Of a stretch of 38,520 bases of DNA, positions 8,050-18,444 are shown piece by piece (positions within the stretch are counted from its first letter, which is position 1; each line of letters starts with the position of its first letter). The notes under the pieces were generated by a model that was not told the DNA's origin, made no database searches, and was given only the letters and a program-made list of their open reading frames with translations. The position numbers were made by a program, and so were the translations under genes. Source of the DNA: Phaeoceros laevis (lineage: Eukaryota > Anthocerotophyta > Anthocerotopsida > Notothyladales); the NCBI GenBank assembly GCA_049999765.1, contig JBNGIQ010009319.1, positions 45,137-83,656 of the forward strand, read 5' to 3'.

Positions 8050-9392
8050 GAGGACTGCTGGATAACGTAGTGGTGGGCACCTGCCTGGTGGACATGTATG
8101 CAAAATTTGGCGAGCTGGAAGATGCGCGCCAGGTTTTTGACAGCATGGACACAAAGAATGTGGTGGCATGGAATGCCCTGATCACTGGGTATGCACAGCA
8201 AGAACTTGGCCAAGAGGCGCTTGTTGTGTATGGACAAATGGAGGATGCCGGCCTCATTTTGGCTGACCATGTTACTTTTGCTTGCCTTCTGAAGGCGTGC
8301 GCAAGCACTGGTGCCATACAGAAGGGCAGGGAGCTCACTCAAAGATTGTTAAAAGAGGTCTGCTGGATAACGTAGTGGTGGGCACCTGCCTGGTGGATAT
8401 GTATGCAAAATGTGGTGAGCTGGAAGATGCGCGCCAGGTTTTTGACAGCATGGACACAAAGAATGTGGTAACATGGGCAGCCCTGATTGCTGGGTATGGT
8501 GCTTGTGATGAATGTCGCAAGGCACTAGCTTGTTTTGAGGAGATGTTAGTTGCCGGGGTTCATCCTGATGATGTTACTTTTACTTGCCTTCTAGTAGCAT
8601 GCAGTCACGAGGGACTGGTCCACGAGGGTCGCAAACTCTTTGTTTCCATGGCTGAACAGCATGGCATCAAACCTAATGTTGATAATATTGAGCATTACAG
8701 CTGCATGATTGATCTTCTTGCGCGTGCTGGCCAATTAGATGAGGCAGAGAAGATGCTATTATCACATGAAGGCCAAAGTAATGTGGTGGGCTTTGACGTC
8801 TTTGTTGAATGCCTGCAAAAGTCACGGGGATGTAGAGAGGGCTGTGTGGTGTTTTGAAAGCATTGTTAGGCTGGACCCTCAAATGGCGTCTGCCTATGTG
8901 CTCATGGCCAATGCCTACGCAGATGCGGGTAGGAGGACCGATGTAGACAGGATTGAAGCACAGAGAAGGGCAGCAGGAGCTAACAAGAAACGTGCAGTGG
9001 CGAGCATTGAGGTGAATAGAAAGGTACGCAGATTTCTAGTGGGCGAAAGGAGAAAGGATATTATTTCGTTTAAGGTAGAGAGCACAAATGCACGTTTGAA
9101 GCAGGAAGGAGGCTACGTACCTCACACAAAGTTGGTGTTGAAGCCACTGAGTCAGAAGGAAAAGGAAGATGTGCTGTGTGGGCATGCGGAGAAGCTAGCT
9201 CTGGCGTTTGGTCTGTTGAACACTCCGAGTGGGGCACCTCTGGTGGTAACGAAGAATCTACGCATGTGTAGTGACTGCCACAGCTCCACGGAAATCATGT
9301 CAAGGCTTGAACAGGGAGACATCGTGGTAAGGGATGGGTACCGTGTGCATCGATTCGCAAACGGGCGTTGCAGTTGTAAGGGACGACCGTGA
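8050..9392 (+). pseudogene. PPR-DYW RNA-editing factor, 5'-truncated and frameshifted
   Basis: Three overlapping frames together spell a PLS-class PPR protein with E and DYW-like domains. The first frame (about 8050-8335) has an LLDNVVVGTCLVDMYAK motif and ends in KKGREL-type sequence; the protein continues in another frame from about 8337 (HSKIVKRGLLDNVVV) to about 8790, then returns to the first frame at LTSLLNACKSHGDVERA. Two frame slips are therefore needed. The DYW part keeps the deaminase zinc motif HAEKLALAFG (HxE) and CSDCH (CxxC), but the protein ends RCSCKGRP instead of CSCxDYW. The frame before 8050 shows no PPR motif, so the usual upstream repeats are missing. The relatives edit C to U in organelle RNA. 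Sequencing errors could explain single slips, but not the truncation and abnormal end together. Confidence 0.8.
8055..8476 (+). repeat. Two near-identical 117-bp copies of a PPR segment (8055-8171 and 8360-8476)
   Basis: By hand alignment the two copies differ at 5 of 117 positions. They encode LLDNVVVGTCLVDMYAK and the following VFDSMDTKNVV region. The offset is 305 bp, about one P-L-S repeat set (about 102 codons) minus one base. DNA identity far above that between ordinary PPR motifs implies recent duplication or gene conversion. Confidence 0.9.
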
Positions 9393-10799
9393 GAATACTG
9401 AAGATCTAGCCAGTGCTCAGGCGTGAGTGCGAGAGATTGTGGTCTTTCTCTTGGGTGTGAATGTGCTTACTTAACTCTATCCCCTATAAACCTATCTGTC
9501 TGGTTTATTCCCGAGCTGGTTGCTCACCGATCTGCCAAATCTGAGGGATGTAAGTAGTACCCCCCAGTCATGGGGAACCTCAGCGAAGTTGTTCCAGGCG
9601 TTGGATTAACACCAAGGCTAACTGGTCTGTCTGGCGTCTGCAGATACGTGGACAGCAATTCTTTTGGGGTGAAGCGCCGGCTCGAGATCTCCTCGGCAAG
9701 TTTGATGTGGTGTGAGTAAACGAACCTTCTATCCATATGGGTCCTCTCCGTCACACCGTGGCTCGATTCTTTGCGAATACTGATGTGGTGAACTTCGGGG
9801 TTCCAGGCGATATGATTGCAACTACATGAATGGAACAGATCCCCAGTTTAACAATCACTCGAGGTGTGCTCAGCTTCTGCCAGATCCTTGGTTTCCAAAG
9901 TGAAAGCACTGTTTTTGCTCCTTTTCAGCTTGCTGATCAGGTGCATTTAACTGTGACAGCTTAATTTAACTGTGGCCGGGGTCGGTAGCGACCGACCCCC
10001 GCCCCTTTTAACTGTGACAGCTTATATCCTTATATCTCTTGTACAATGCACTTAACTTTGCGCAAAAACCAGGTTTGGCTGGTTTAAAATGATGTGTGTA
10101 GACTTTATAGTTTGTACCTCACCTTTTATCACATAGAGAGCGAAAAACCCCCCCTAAGAAGCTACTCAACAATTTGCGATACGCCCGAATGTGGCGTTTA
10201 TTCAAACTTTATTGTCATGGGACCTCAAACAATAACAATAAGAACAAAATAATAATCATCGATCCTATGGGGGGTACGCTATCTGCAGACGAACTTTGGA
10301 AATCACAAAATCCAGGCAGACGCAGACGCAAGTCTACCGTAGCCTGACTAGATGATCAGCTCTGCTTAGAAGCTGTTGGGAGTTCCAACGTGCTCTGCAA
10401 ATGGCTGGTGCTCTGGAAACTCGAGGTTAACACAGAAGTGCACCTATGAGAAGCAGTAGAAGCGGAAGTAGATTGGCCGGCTTGAGGGCAGACCCAGCTC
10501 CCGCCGCGCAGAGGCCAAAAGGATAGCCCGCCTTGAACAAAGCCACCAGCATGCCAGTCAGGACCAAGTGCACATGTAGTCTAACTTATAAGTAGTCCAA
10601 AGACACACGATGCATCGTGTGATTGTACAGGCCATCCAGTCTGCTCCCGTCACTGCACTTGCTTACCAAACACAGGCTGGGACTGGTGCAGCCACAACGC
10701 ATTTGTCCATTCAGGTAGTCCACAGCTTGGAACGCTCCCCCTCCTTGGCTCTTCTGCAGGAGACAACTCCGGAGAATTAGGGTTATTCAGAGTGTACGC
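9393..10799. other. Gene-free stretch of 1.4 kb with a hairpin and a palindrome
   Basis: No gene is supported. It holds a 9-bp-arm GC-rich hairpin between direct repeats (9946-10024) and an 18-bp perfect palindrome (10604-10621). The left part, around 9730-9825, contains a short frame with an NFGVPGD motif faintly like the start of a thiamine-diphosphate enzyme, ended by a stop. Frames elsewhere are short and lack domains. The 3' UTR of the PLC-X gene lies at the right end. Confidence 0.5.
9946..10024. repeat. Perfect hairpin flanked by an 18-bp direct repeat
   Basis: The direct repeat tttaactgtgacagctta is at 9946-9963 and 10007-10024, with a partial third copy (atttaactgtg) next to the first. 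Between them is a hairpin with arms GGGGTCGGT (9978-9986) and ACCGACCCC (9991-9999) and a 4-nt loop. This looks like a small insertion or foldback unit with duplicated flanks. No open frame or poly-T terminator is associated. Confidence 0.75.
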
Positions 10800-12439
10800 T
10801 CATAGGCGGAATGATCTTAGGATCCTGTTGCTGAGAACAACCTTGTAAAAGTCGACGGCGAGGTAATTGGCCCAGCGATTGCCAGCAGCAGCATGGCAGG
10901 TTGACAACATCTTCATCTCTGGGTCGGCGTTCTCGAGGCATGCATTGTCGAGCACTGGGATTGAGGAAAAGTAGTTCACCAGAACGAGAGATTTGGAAGT
11001 ATCGCTCAAGGCAGCAGACTCATCCCGATTAGGGCAGTCACCGGCGACCTGTCCTGCATCGCCATCTGCGGGGTGGAGTGCTTCTTAGCCTGGGCAGGTG
11101 GCAGATACTGCAAACATGCTTGTGACAGACGACGTACAGCAGGCTGAGCACTGCTGGGAGGGGATCACTTACACTGATTCTCTACCATGTACTTCCACTG
11201 ATAGGGAATGCCTTCGCTGGATTCCTTCCAGGTCTTGGATGTGAATACTAGCAACCGCCAGTTGTTAGCCACCATTTGTCTCACAGTTGGCCAATCCCCT
11301 CCACTCTGAGGCATGGATTGAGCTGGGAAAAAATATTTGGAGAGCCCTGCAGCGCTGAAGGCATTTGACAGCCCGTTTGGAGTCGTGACGTAGTCCTCCA
11401 AGATGAGGGTGATGATTTCGGTCGGGTTTTGTTGCAGAAAGGATTCGATCACTACTAGCGTATCATGGATGGGCGCCTGTTTGCACAGTAGCACAGCTGG
11501 CTCTGGTCAGTGATTGTACAAGACAGTCCTCACCTGAGAGGAGGACCTGATTCTGCCTCCTCATGATTACCACATTACAACAACGTTGTCCAGACGCTTA
11601 CGAATGCAGTGGCATTGTAGCAGACACCACCAGTAGAGTGACAAAGCCATATGTCGCCAAGGAAATCATACGTGTCCAGCATCAATCCCCTCACACCAGC
11701 CTGCCAGTATATGTATCCATCCAACCAGGTACACTTGAGAAACTCAACCACATCGGAGCAAAGCAGTTTCACAGAAAAGACGTTAGCCCACAGCCATGCT
11801 GTTCTCAAAGATTTACACCAGCTACAGCTGCAGCTTTCAAAACTTAGATGCACCCGGTTTCCTCACATTAAGCTGGTCTGCAATGGAATTCTGTTGGTTG
11901 ATGAGGGTGACCCGAGGCCCTGTTAAGAGAGGAGCTCCAAACCATGAGAAGGCATTGTGTGTGGTCAGCCATGCGTACTTGTTGAAAGGCAACGAGTCAT
12001 CCTGAAAACATGAGCTCGCAACATAAGCAACATAAGCAGTAGGGTGGCCTGGTAGACACACCTACCAGGCCACCCCTAAATTTCGCTTATCCGACTGGGC
12101 TGACAGGGTCACACATACCGTTGCTGTAGCTGGTGTTGCTTGATCTCTGAAGCACCTGCGCAGGACGTCCCCGGCTAAAGGGCATTCGGTGCAACCCAGG
12201 CCTTGTGCACAGTCTGAATCCGTTAGGCACAAGTCCTTAAACTGCGTGCAAGTCGAGCATCAGCAATCTGGAGTAGACCAATTCTCTAAATTCCCAAAAT
12301 CTCAATTATTGCTCACACATTCAACCCGCCTGAACCCACCCTGCCAGGCAAGCCTCGCTAGGCCACCCACCTCACAAGTGCCGTTGCCACAGGCGTCTAC
12401 CGTCCCTGGGCTACTAGCTACCAGGATTACCACCACCAT
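10800..12439 (-). CDS. Secreted PI-PLC X-domain protein (plant At5g67130-like)
   Basis: Six exons join in phase to 331 aa: 12439-12371, 12241-12119, 12001-11867, 11700-11602, 11476-11173, 11065-10800. Residues 1 to about 16 (MVVVILVASSPGTVDA) look like a short signal peptide. A Cys-rich segment follows (CGNGTCE, LCLTDSDCAQGLGCTECP). The X domain begins LPFNKYAWLTTHNAFSW, whose His matches the first catalytic His; the second region is RGLMLDTYDF...IWLCHS. Later blocks are NPTEIITLILEDYV, WRLLVFTSK and SLVLVNYF. The phase-1 join at 11173/11065 recreates ENQYGD, typical of the family. Plant members lack the C2 and EF parts of true PLCs, and their substrate is unsettled. Some relatives carry a GPI signal; the end here (SNRILRSFRL) does not look like one. 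The first exon is the least certain. Confidence 0.85.
12042..12075. repeat. Perfect inverted repeat, 14-bp arms and 6-nt loop, inside a PLC-X intron
   Basis: Arms GGGTGGCCTGGTAG (12042-12055) and CTACCAGGCCACCC (12062-12075) are exact reverse complements around a 6-nt loop. They sit in the 116-nt intron between exons 2 and 3 (12118-12002). The transcript would fold into a very stable stem between the splice sites. Confidence 0.9.
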
Positions 12440-14374
12440 GAGCTCCGCCACCAGTCTCAGACCTCCTTGCCTGCAATCACATAGGAGGAGCCGTTGCCCG
12501 TGAGATCAAATCCCAGGTGACAATCCCCTGCGCTACCGTAACTCACCTCCAGATCTAGAATATACCCAGAATGTCTACACAAAACATATTATTTCGACGG
12601 ATCCGTGCTAGCCTATTCCTTGCCTAGCAAATCCTCTCGTAGTAGCCATCGCTTAAGAATTGCGGCTTGCTTGTGACTCGATCTTGCAAGGTCGCAGGCA
12701 GCTCTCCTCACGGCAGACTGCAGGGCTAGCGGTCTTCCAGGTGCAAATCCAGAGCTGCACTCAAGATTGCTCAAATTGCGCCGACCCAGTATGAAATTTC
12801 AAGCTCTTCTCCGCCTGCTTCGAATGCCAGATCTGCGAGAGGGGAACGAACGAGACTGCGCAATTATTGCTTTGGAAATGTCCGTCTTTGACGCACAGTT
12901 CCGGTACCTCCCGATCCGTGGCAATCGCTCCACCAGGCGAGCCCTCCCGCACATATCTCTCCGTGTCACTGACATGTTTTTTATTGAAGTTTCCCGGCGT
13001 GCTGGCATCGGAAGAAGTGGTCAGGATGAGACGGCTGCCGCCAAGTCTCCTTGCTGGCGGGGTACACTAGATATGGATGCCAGGGTCAAAAATGGCGACC
13101 ACGTGACGGCCTGCGGATGAGCACTGCGACCCATTCAAGAGTCACAACACCTTGGAGAGGACGTTAGAGGGCTTTAGACGGTTATCCACGCACGTCCACA
13201 AACTGCCATGGACAGGGGCGTCGCATAATTTCATCAGCTTGCAAGGTGACCTGTAAAGCCAATCTAACATATTCAATGCAGCTGCAACGAGCGCGAGACG
13301 TGCAAAATATCGCAAAATATCGTTGTCAGTTCGGTAGGACTTGTGCGCCATGGGTTCAACAGTCGGCACGCACGTTAAAGTTATTAGGGTTGGTCCAACT
13401 TTCGCAATGTCGGCACAAGTCACACTGGCGGCGCCATATTCAACTCCACGTGGAGGGCCACTCATACTGCCACCTAGGCCGGGTCCGATTGGTCGCGTGG
13501 ATTCCCGCACTTCCTCCATGTCCGCCTGATGTTGCTGTGTCATGACCAGAGGGCTTCGCACCCGGTTATTATTAGCTCGTCGCTACTGCCTTAATAAAAA
13601 TGCAGACAGCCCGACCTGGGCGGGGGTGGTGGGGCTAGGAACTAGCGCTACCGTCAAGGTCGTGACTGGTGTGGTGCCCCTTACCAAGCTGTAGCCTAAA
13701 ATTACACCAAATCAGGTCGCCGCACGGCCCTCCATCCCACATTATTTTGTACTCATCGAGGCCATGGAGGCGCCTTCCTGTCCGCTAAGAATGCAAGTTG
13801 CAGCAAATGCGACCTCGTGGTCCGCCCAGAATGTCAGAAAGTTCCAAATTTAGCTCCTTGCTGTTTCACCACGGCCAAGGAAGGGTTAAGTTGTTGGATA
13901 TTATGCGCCATTAGGCAACATTGTCATCGACGTTGAGCAGCCAGAAGATTCCACGGCGATGAATCTGCATCTTCGACCATTGAATCCTGCCCGCCTTCCA
14001 ATATTTACTGAATCTTTTCCGTTGTCATATGTGCTGCAGCCCAGAGCTGAATAAAGTTCCGAATCTCCAGTCCAGCGCAACCGCCGCTTGCTGACTCATC
14101 GCCTGCGCTCGCATGTCTGGTGCTGGCGGCGAGGTACATGTAGTAGCATTCATGCTGCGCAAGCTGCCAAATCAATGCGTCAGAAGATCGTATCCGTCAC
14201 ACGCGGCTAGCGTGACACCAACTTTAGAGAACAGCAGTAAGGTTTTTGGCGGTACTGTATGTACCAATGTACCATGTACCATGTACCAGGGGCAGAGAAG
14301 CCAGAGAAGTGTAAGAACTCCGTTCCGTCGAACAATGAATTAAGTTGTATAATTACAGCCGTGGTAAATACCCT
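12440..14374. other. Intergenic 1.9 kb: promoter side of the PLC-X gene, 3' side of RED/SMU2
   Basis: No gene is supported; frames here are short and lack domains. Two G-box cores CACGTG lie at 13100-13105 and 13447-13452, the second inside a 10-bp palindrome TCCACGTGGA (13445-13454). They are 0.66 and 1.0 kb upstream of the PLC-X start. Near the right end the heptamer ATGTACC recurs four times (about 14259-14287), one copy offset by an extra A. Confidence 0.5.
13445..13454. promoter_or_regulatory. G-box palindrome upstream of the PLC-X gene (with a second at 13100)
   Basis: TCCACGTGGA contains CACGTG, the plant bZIP/bHLH G-box core. Another CACGTG is at 13100-13105 (ccacgtgac, ABRE-like on one side). 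Two cores in 350 bp upstream of a minus-strand gene are suggestive only, because the hexamer occurs by chance. Confidence 0.3.
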
Positions 14375-17300
14375 TCACATACGCAGGCGTTTCCTGTCGG
14401 GCACCTCATCATCATGCGCTCCCCCCTCTGTATACTCGCTGCCACCCTTGTCCTTCTTCTTCCTATCCAGAATCTGGTTGATCTTGTGAAGCTCATTGGT
14501 AAGCTTCTGGTCCTTGTTCTGTTTCCGGGTCTTCCTCCCATCTTGCATCTTCACGCCGAACTGGAATGCAGCCTTAGGCATTGCTTCCTTCTGCTCGTTG
14601 TAACTGGCCCATTCCTCTTCTGTCTCGAAGTCCCACCTGTGCCTCCGCCCCTTCGCCTGCATGAGAGATAATACGGTTCACACTGTGAGACACAGCAAGC
14701 AGCTCTCAAGAACATGCATAGCCACCAAACTCACCCGTCCTCCCATGTCCATCTTTGTGAGATCTTCCTCCTCGTCACTGTCCACAACCTCACGATTGTA
14801 CTCTTGGTAACCTGGATAGCACTCTGAATAGCTCTCTGATATGAAGTTGGGGTCTTTCTCCCTTGCATCCTTCTCCCTGCACTGTTGAAGGCGTTGATCA
14901 TCACGCTTAAAAACAGAGCCAAGGCCTCGGTCCTTCTCATCCTGGGTCATTGTACGTGAATCTCGGAATCCTGGCAACGAAGCGTCACCTCCCTGGATAA
15001 ACTGCTGATCACCATAACCAAACTGATCTGTTGGCCAGGGGCCTGCATATTCCGGTTGTGCTGAAGCATACTCATTCCAGTCTCGCTGCTGGTAACCAGG
15101 GAAAGTAGGCCCCTGCAAAGCTCCATAGCCCTGCATAAGACATGCCTCACTCAATCACAACAGTCTGGATAATGAAGGACCAAAAGCTAGCAGCAGTCCA
15201 GTACATACCTGCTGCTGCCAGTCAGTGCCAGCAGGAGGTTGATTGACAGCACTCCCAAAAACAGGAGTGGTGAAGTAGGACTGTTTCTCATTGTCCCGAG
15301 GGGATTCTTCCATGTCCTCGGAGCCAGGACTGCCAGTCTTGCCATTCACCACAACGTTGACTCCTGCCCCCTGAAAAATATCGTCATCATCTCTTCGTTG
15401 ACTACTTGTGTCGCCAGGGCCCTGCTGCTCACTCTTGTTTCCCAAATGGTTCTGCCTGTTACCACGGCCTTCCTCTGCTGGTTGAATAGCTGGTGGTGGT
15501 GGCATTAGTCGTTCAGGATCTTGCAGTTTCCCTGAAACAACATGCATCACCTCAGATACCCTACCCTATGCTGCTCATCCACAGCAGCACCTGGGATTGA
15601 AAGACCGGTGCTATGCCCTACGCACCACATTCACACAGACGAACTGTGGGATTAAAAGACTTCTCACAAACCAGCATTTCCATTCTCACCTTTACCCTCC
15701 TTCTTCTTCTTCTTAAGAACCTGAGACAGAAGCAGCACAAACAAAATCAATATCACTGCCGCACCACTGGTTGCAAAATTGACTTCACATTGGATGTATA
15801 ATGTAGAGAGAGAAATAGAAAATAGACGGTAAAATTGAGCCCGACCTTCCCAGATGACCCCAGACGAAGATAGGCCATAATCTTAGCGATTCGTTCAAGA
15901 ACAGTACCGTCAACTCCCACAGTTACAGTTTCCTGCAACCACCGAGCCAGTATTTGCCCGAAGTCATAAGCCTTCTATTGACGTGTACCATAATCACATG
16001 TTTACCGATACTGAACTGCAGATCGCACGTGCTACCTGAGCTCCTGGACAGTCAGCCTTGCTGCGGCATACTGTTGTTGGCAAATCATGTGAGATGTCTT
16101 CATCCTGGTGAAGGCACAAAGTCAGCGAATGTGTGGCTGCAACACAAGGCTTGTACGCAATGAGTACAACTATGGAAGAGCGATTTACCAACTTACCATG
16201 TTGAAGACAAATGCCATCCTTCCAGGAAGGAACATTTCATTTGGCTTAGCCCCTGATTGAGGTTTCACAGTCCATTGGTAGATCGTCTGTCAAGAAACAT
16301 GAAAAAATTGGTTTTGTTTGCTGCACAACAAGCATGGATGTGGTGCAGGTTTAGTTCTCTGAGCGAGAGGACCTACCTTTGCTATAGACATGCGAAATGT
16401 TACCACCTGGTCCTCTTTAAAATGTCCTCTGCATAACATGGAAACATACATGATGATGGTTCAGCTCGACAAACTTTTGAACATGCAACACGTGACACCA
16501 GAACAAGGATTGTTGTTCACCTGCGCTGTTCTTCCTCCTCCTCATCAGGCTTATGGTCTATCTCACTTCGAACTTTCTGCAGCAATGCATAGTCCAACCC
16601 TTTCACCAGATGTGTGTGCTCGACATCACCTGCATTGAAATGTGACCACATGATCGTAGTTCAGCACTGGAAAGGGTGAGCAAGAACAGCTACACGTTCT
16701 TATCAATTGCAGGAGGCAAACCTCCGAGAAATTTGCTGTTTTCTATGGAGATCCTATGCGCATCCGTAGTTCTGCAAGAAAAAAAAAAGCACAAGAGAGC
16801 ACAATGTTTAGGCCCCCCCATCCATCAGTCAACCAGCTCTAGCAACAAGAAAATCTCGGGATAAAACTGAAACATACACAGAAGACTGAGCGACCAAAAA
16901 TATCGCTCAGAAACGGCTCGACAAGGGAAGCCTACCGCAAACTGACACTGCCAGGGGGAGCAACAGCATGGAGAGAGCCCAGCTCAGCTGCTGTATGGCT
17001 GTAATCTGGATTCTGATCTTCTCTGCGCTCTTTAGCCCTGTCTCGGTACCTGTGAAAGTCCGAATCTTCCTGTTTATCCTCCCTGCAAGGTCAACTAGTG
17101 AGCACAAAGTGTTGCAAAAACTATCAGATGCTTCTGCTAAAATTGATGCCATTCTCAGCCAAAACATGAAAATCTAAAACTCACTCTTTCAGCTTGTTCC
17201 AGTGTCTCTTTGGCTTCCTTTTCTCACCGTCTGCTTCATCTTCATCAGTCCGTTTTGCTCGACTGGAAAAAACAAGCCACAATTATGAACCATAAATCCT

Positions 17301-17785
17301 TTCACCAAAATGGCTCGTTTTTTCTCGTTCCAGATTGCAGTTTGCAAGATTGCTGCTGGCACTCAAAAAATTTCCAATGTGGCAAGACTTGGAAATGGAN
17401 NNNNNNNNNNNNNNNNNNNNNNNNNNNNNNNNNNNNNNNNNNNNNNNNNNNNNNNNNNNNNNNNNNNNNNNNNNNNNNNNNNNNNNNNNNNNNNNNNNNT
17501 TAGGTTTCTCCTATAGCAGCATTAACTCCAGATCGAGCCTGCCATTAGCATACACAACTTGGCCGGCAGACATGCTGACCTGCGAGCTCGGTCTTTTCCT
17601 GGCTTTTCGTCATTCCGCCGAGGAGTCTCCATGACCATCCGTTTGAAGTCGGCATTGGAGAGATTTTCCAGCCTCGTGACGGTGCCTTCCTTCTGGTCCG
17701 CATCTTCGTCATCCAGGCTACTTCTCCTGCCAGGCCGCGGCGGCGGCGGCAGCGGATTGCTGGTGGCTGCTTCCTTCGGCTCCAT
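14375..17785 (-). CDS. SMU2: RED/IK spliceosome protein (plant SMU2)
   Basis: Thirteen exons join in phase to 639 aa: 17785-17580, 17262-17185, 17082-16936, 16771-16722, 16629-16521, 16428-16377, 16286-16197, 16104-16036, 15932-15846, 15720-15690, 15531-15209, 15130-14735, 14656-14375. RED hallmarks appear in order: YRDRAKERREDQNPDY, SIENSKFLGGDVEHTHLVKG, LDYALLQKVRSEID, MFLPGRMAFVF, RIAKIMAYLRLGSSGKV plus KKKKK, DDDDIFQGAG, MEESPRDNEK, and the C-terminal block WDFETEEEWASYNEQKEAMP with KAAFQFGVKMQDGRKTRK. RED works with SMU1 in activating the B complex and affects 5' splice-site choice. The ATG is one base from an N gap, and intron 1 contains another gap, but exons 1 and 2 join in phase without added sequence. 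The extended Pro/Arg-rich N-terminus differs from Arabidopsis. Confidence 0.93.
17400..17499. other. Assembly gap (100 N) in RED/SMU2 intron 1
   Basis: Exactly 100 N, a conventional placeholder for unknown length. The flanking exons join in phase, so no coding exon need be missing. Confidence 0.95.
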
Positions 17786-17786
17786 T

Positions 17787-17886
17787 NNNNNNNNNNNNNN
17801 NNNNNNNNNNNNNNNNNNNNNNNNNNNNNNNNNNNNNNNNNNNNNNNNNNNNNNNNNNNNNNNNNNNNNNNNNNNNNNNNNNNNNN
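17787..17886. other. Assembly gap (100 N) at the RED/SMU2 start codon
   Basis: Exactly 100 N beginning one base upstream of the RED ATG. The 5' UTR and core promoter are hidden, and an upstream in-frame ATG cannot be excluded. Confidence 0.95.
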
Positions 17887-18444
17887 CGGCTATTGTGAGC
17901 AGCAAGGAGACTTGCTGTCACTTGCAGTGAGGGGCTTGGAGCCAGGTAATTCAAAATGTTCAACTTTCACGTTTCACGCAAGTTTTACTTCAAAATTCTT
18001 AACGGAACGGGGATTAACCGTTGCCGTAAAACCTGAACTTCGCTTAACTTCTTAGCTGGCCGGCCATAGTCTACTGCATGCCTGGGGCATGTGGCAGAGC
18101 ACCATTCGTGTCGTTGGGATCTACCCAACTCTTCAAGAGGCGGTGGTGTGCCTTGTGTGCCTTTAAAAACTCAGTGGCTCACTGATTCTTCAGTGATTCC
18201 TGGAGCTGCTCCCGCGGTTCTTCATGCAGGTTGGGTACGAGAGTCGGAGGGGGGAAAGGGAGAGACGCTGAGCAGTAGGGAGAAAGGCTCAGAGATGGTA
18301 GCTGACGGTCGCGGATGGGTTGTGCTGATTGTGATGCTCCTCGTGCCGGACAGATAGCTGACTGCAGGCTGTTTGCAAGCGGAATTTGTAGAAATAGGTG
18401 CCCCGTTGAACTAGGAGTTGAAGCGTTCTCGCAATGTGGATGTC
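17887..18444. other. Isolated 558-bp sequence between two gaps, RED/ABCC divergent promoter region
   Basis: No domain-bearing frame. It lies between two 100-N gaps and upstream of both divergent genes, so it probably holds 5' UTR or promoter sequence. Its order and orientation rest only on the scaffold. Confidence 0.4.

Noticed and set aside
9725-9830. Possible pyruvate-decarboxylase-like fragment (NFGVPGD, preceded by RHTVARF)
   Set aside because: The likeness covers about 28 residues, ends at a stop, and no flanking part of the enzyme could be found. A BLASTX search would decide.
12767-13561. Overlapping frames of 60-139 codons on both strands
   Set aside because: No domain, no consistent coding pattern, and no splice partners. 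Treated as intergenic.
18434-18444. ATG at 18434 as the true ABCC start
   Set aside because: The frame agreement across the 100-N gap is meaningless if the gap length is a placeholder. It is kept only as the left limit of the gene.
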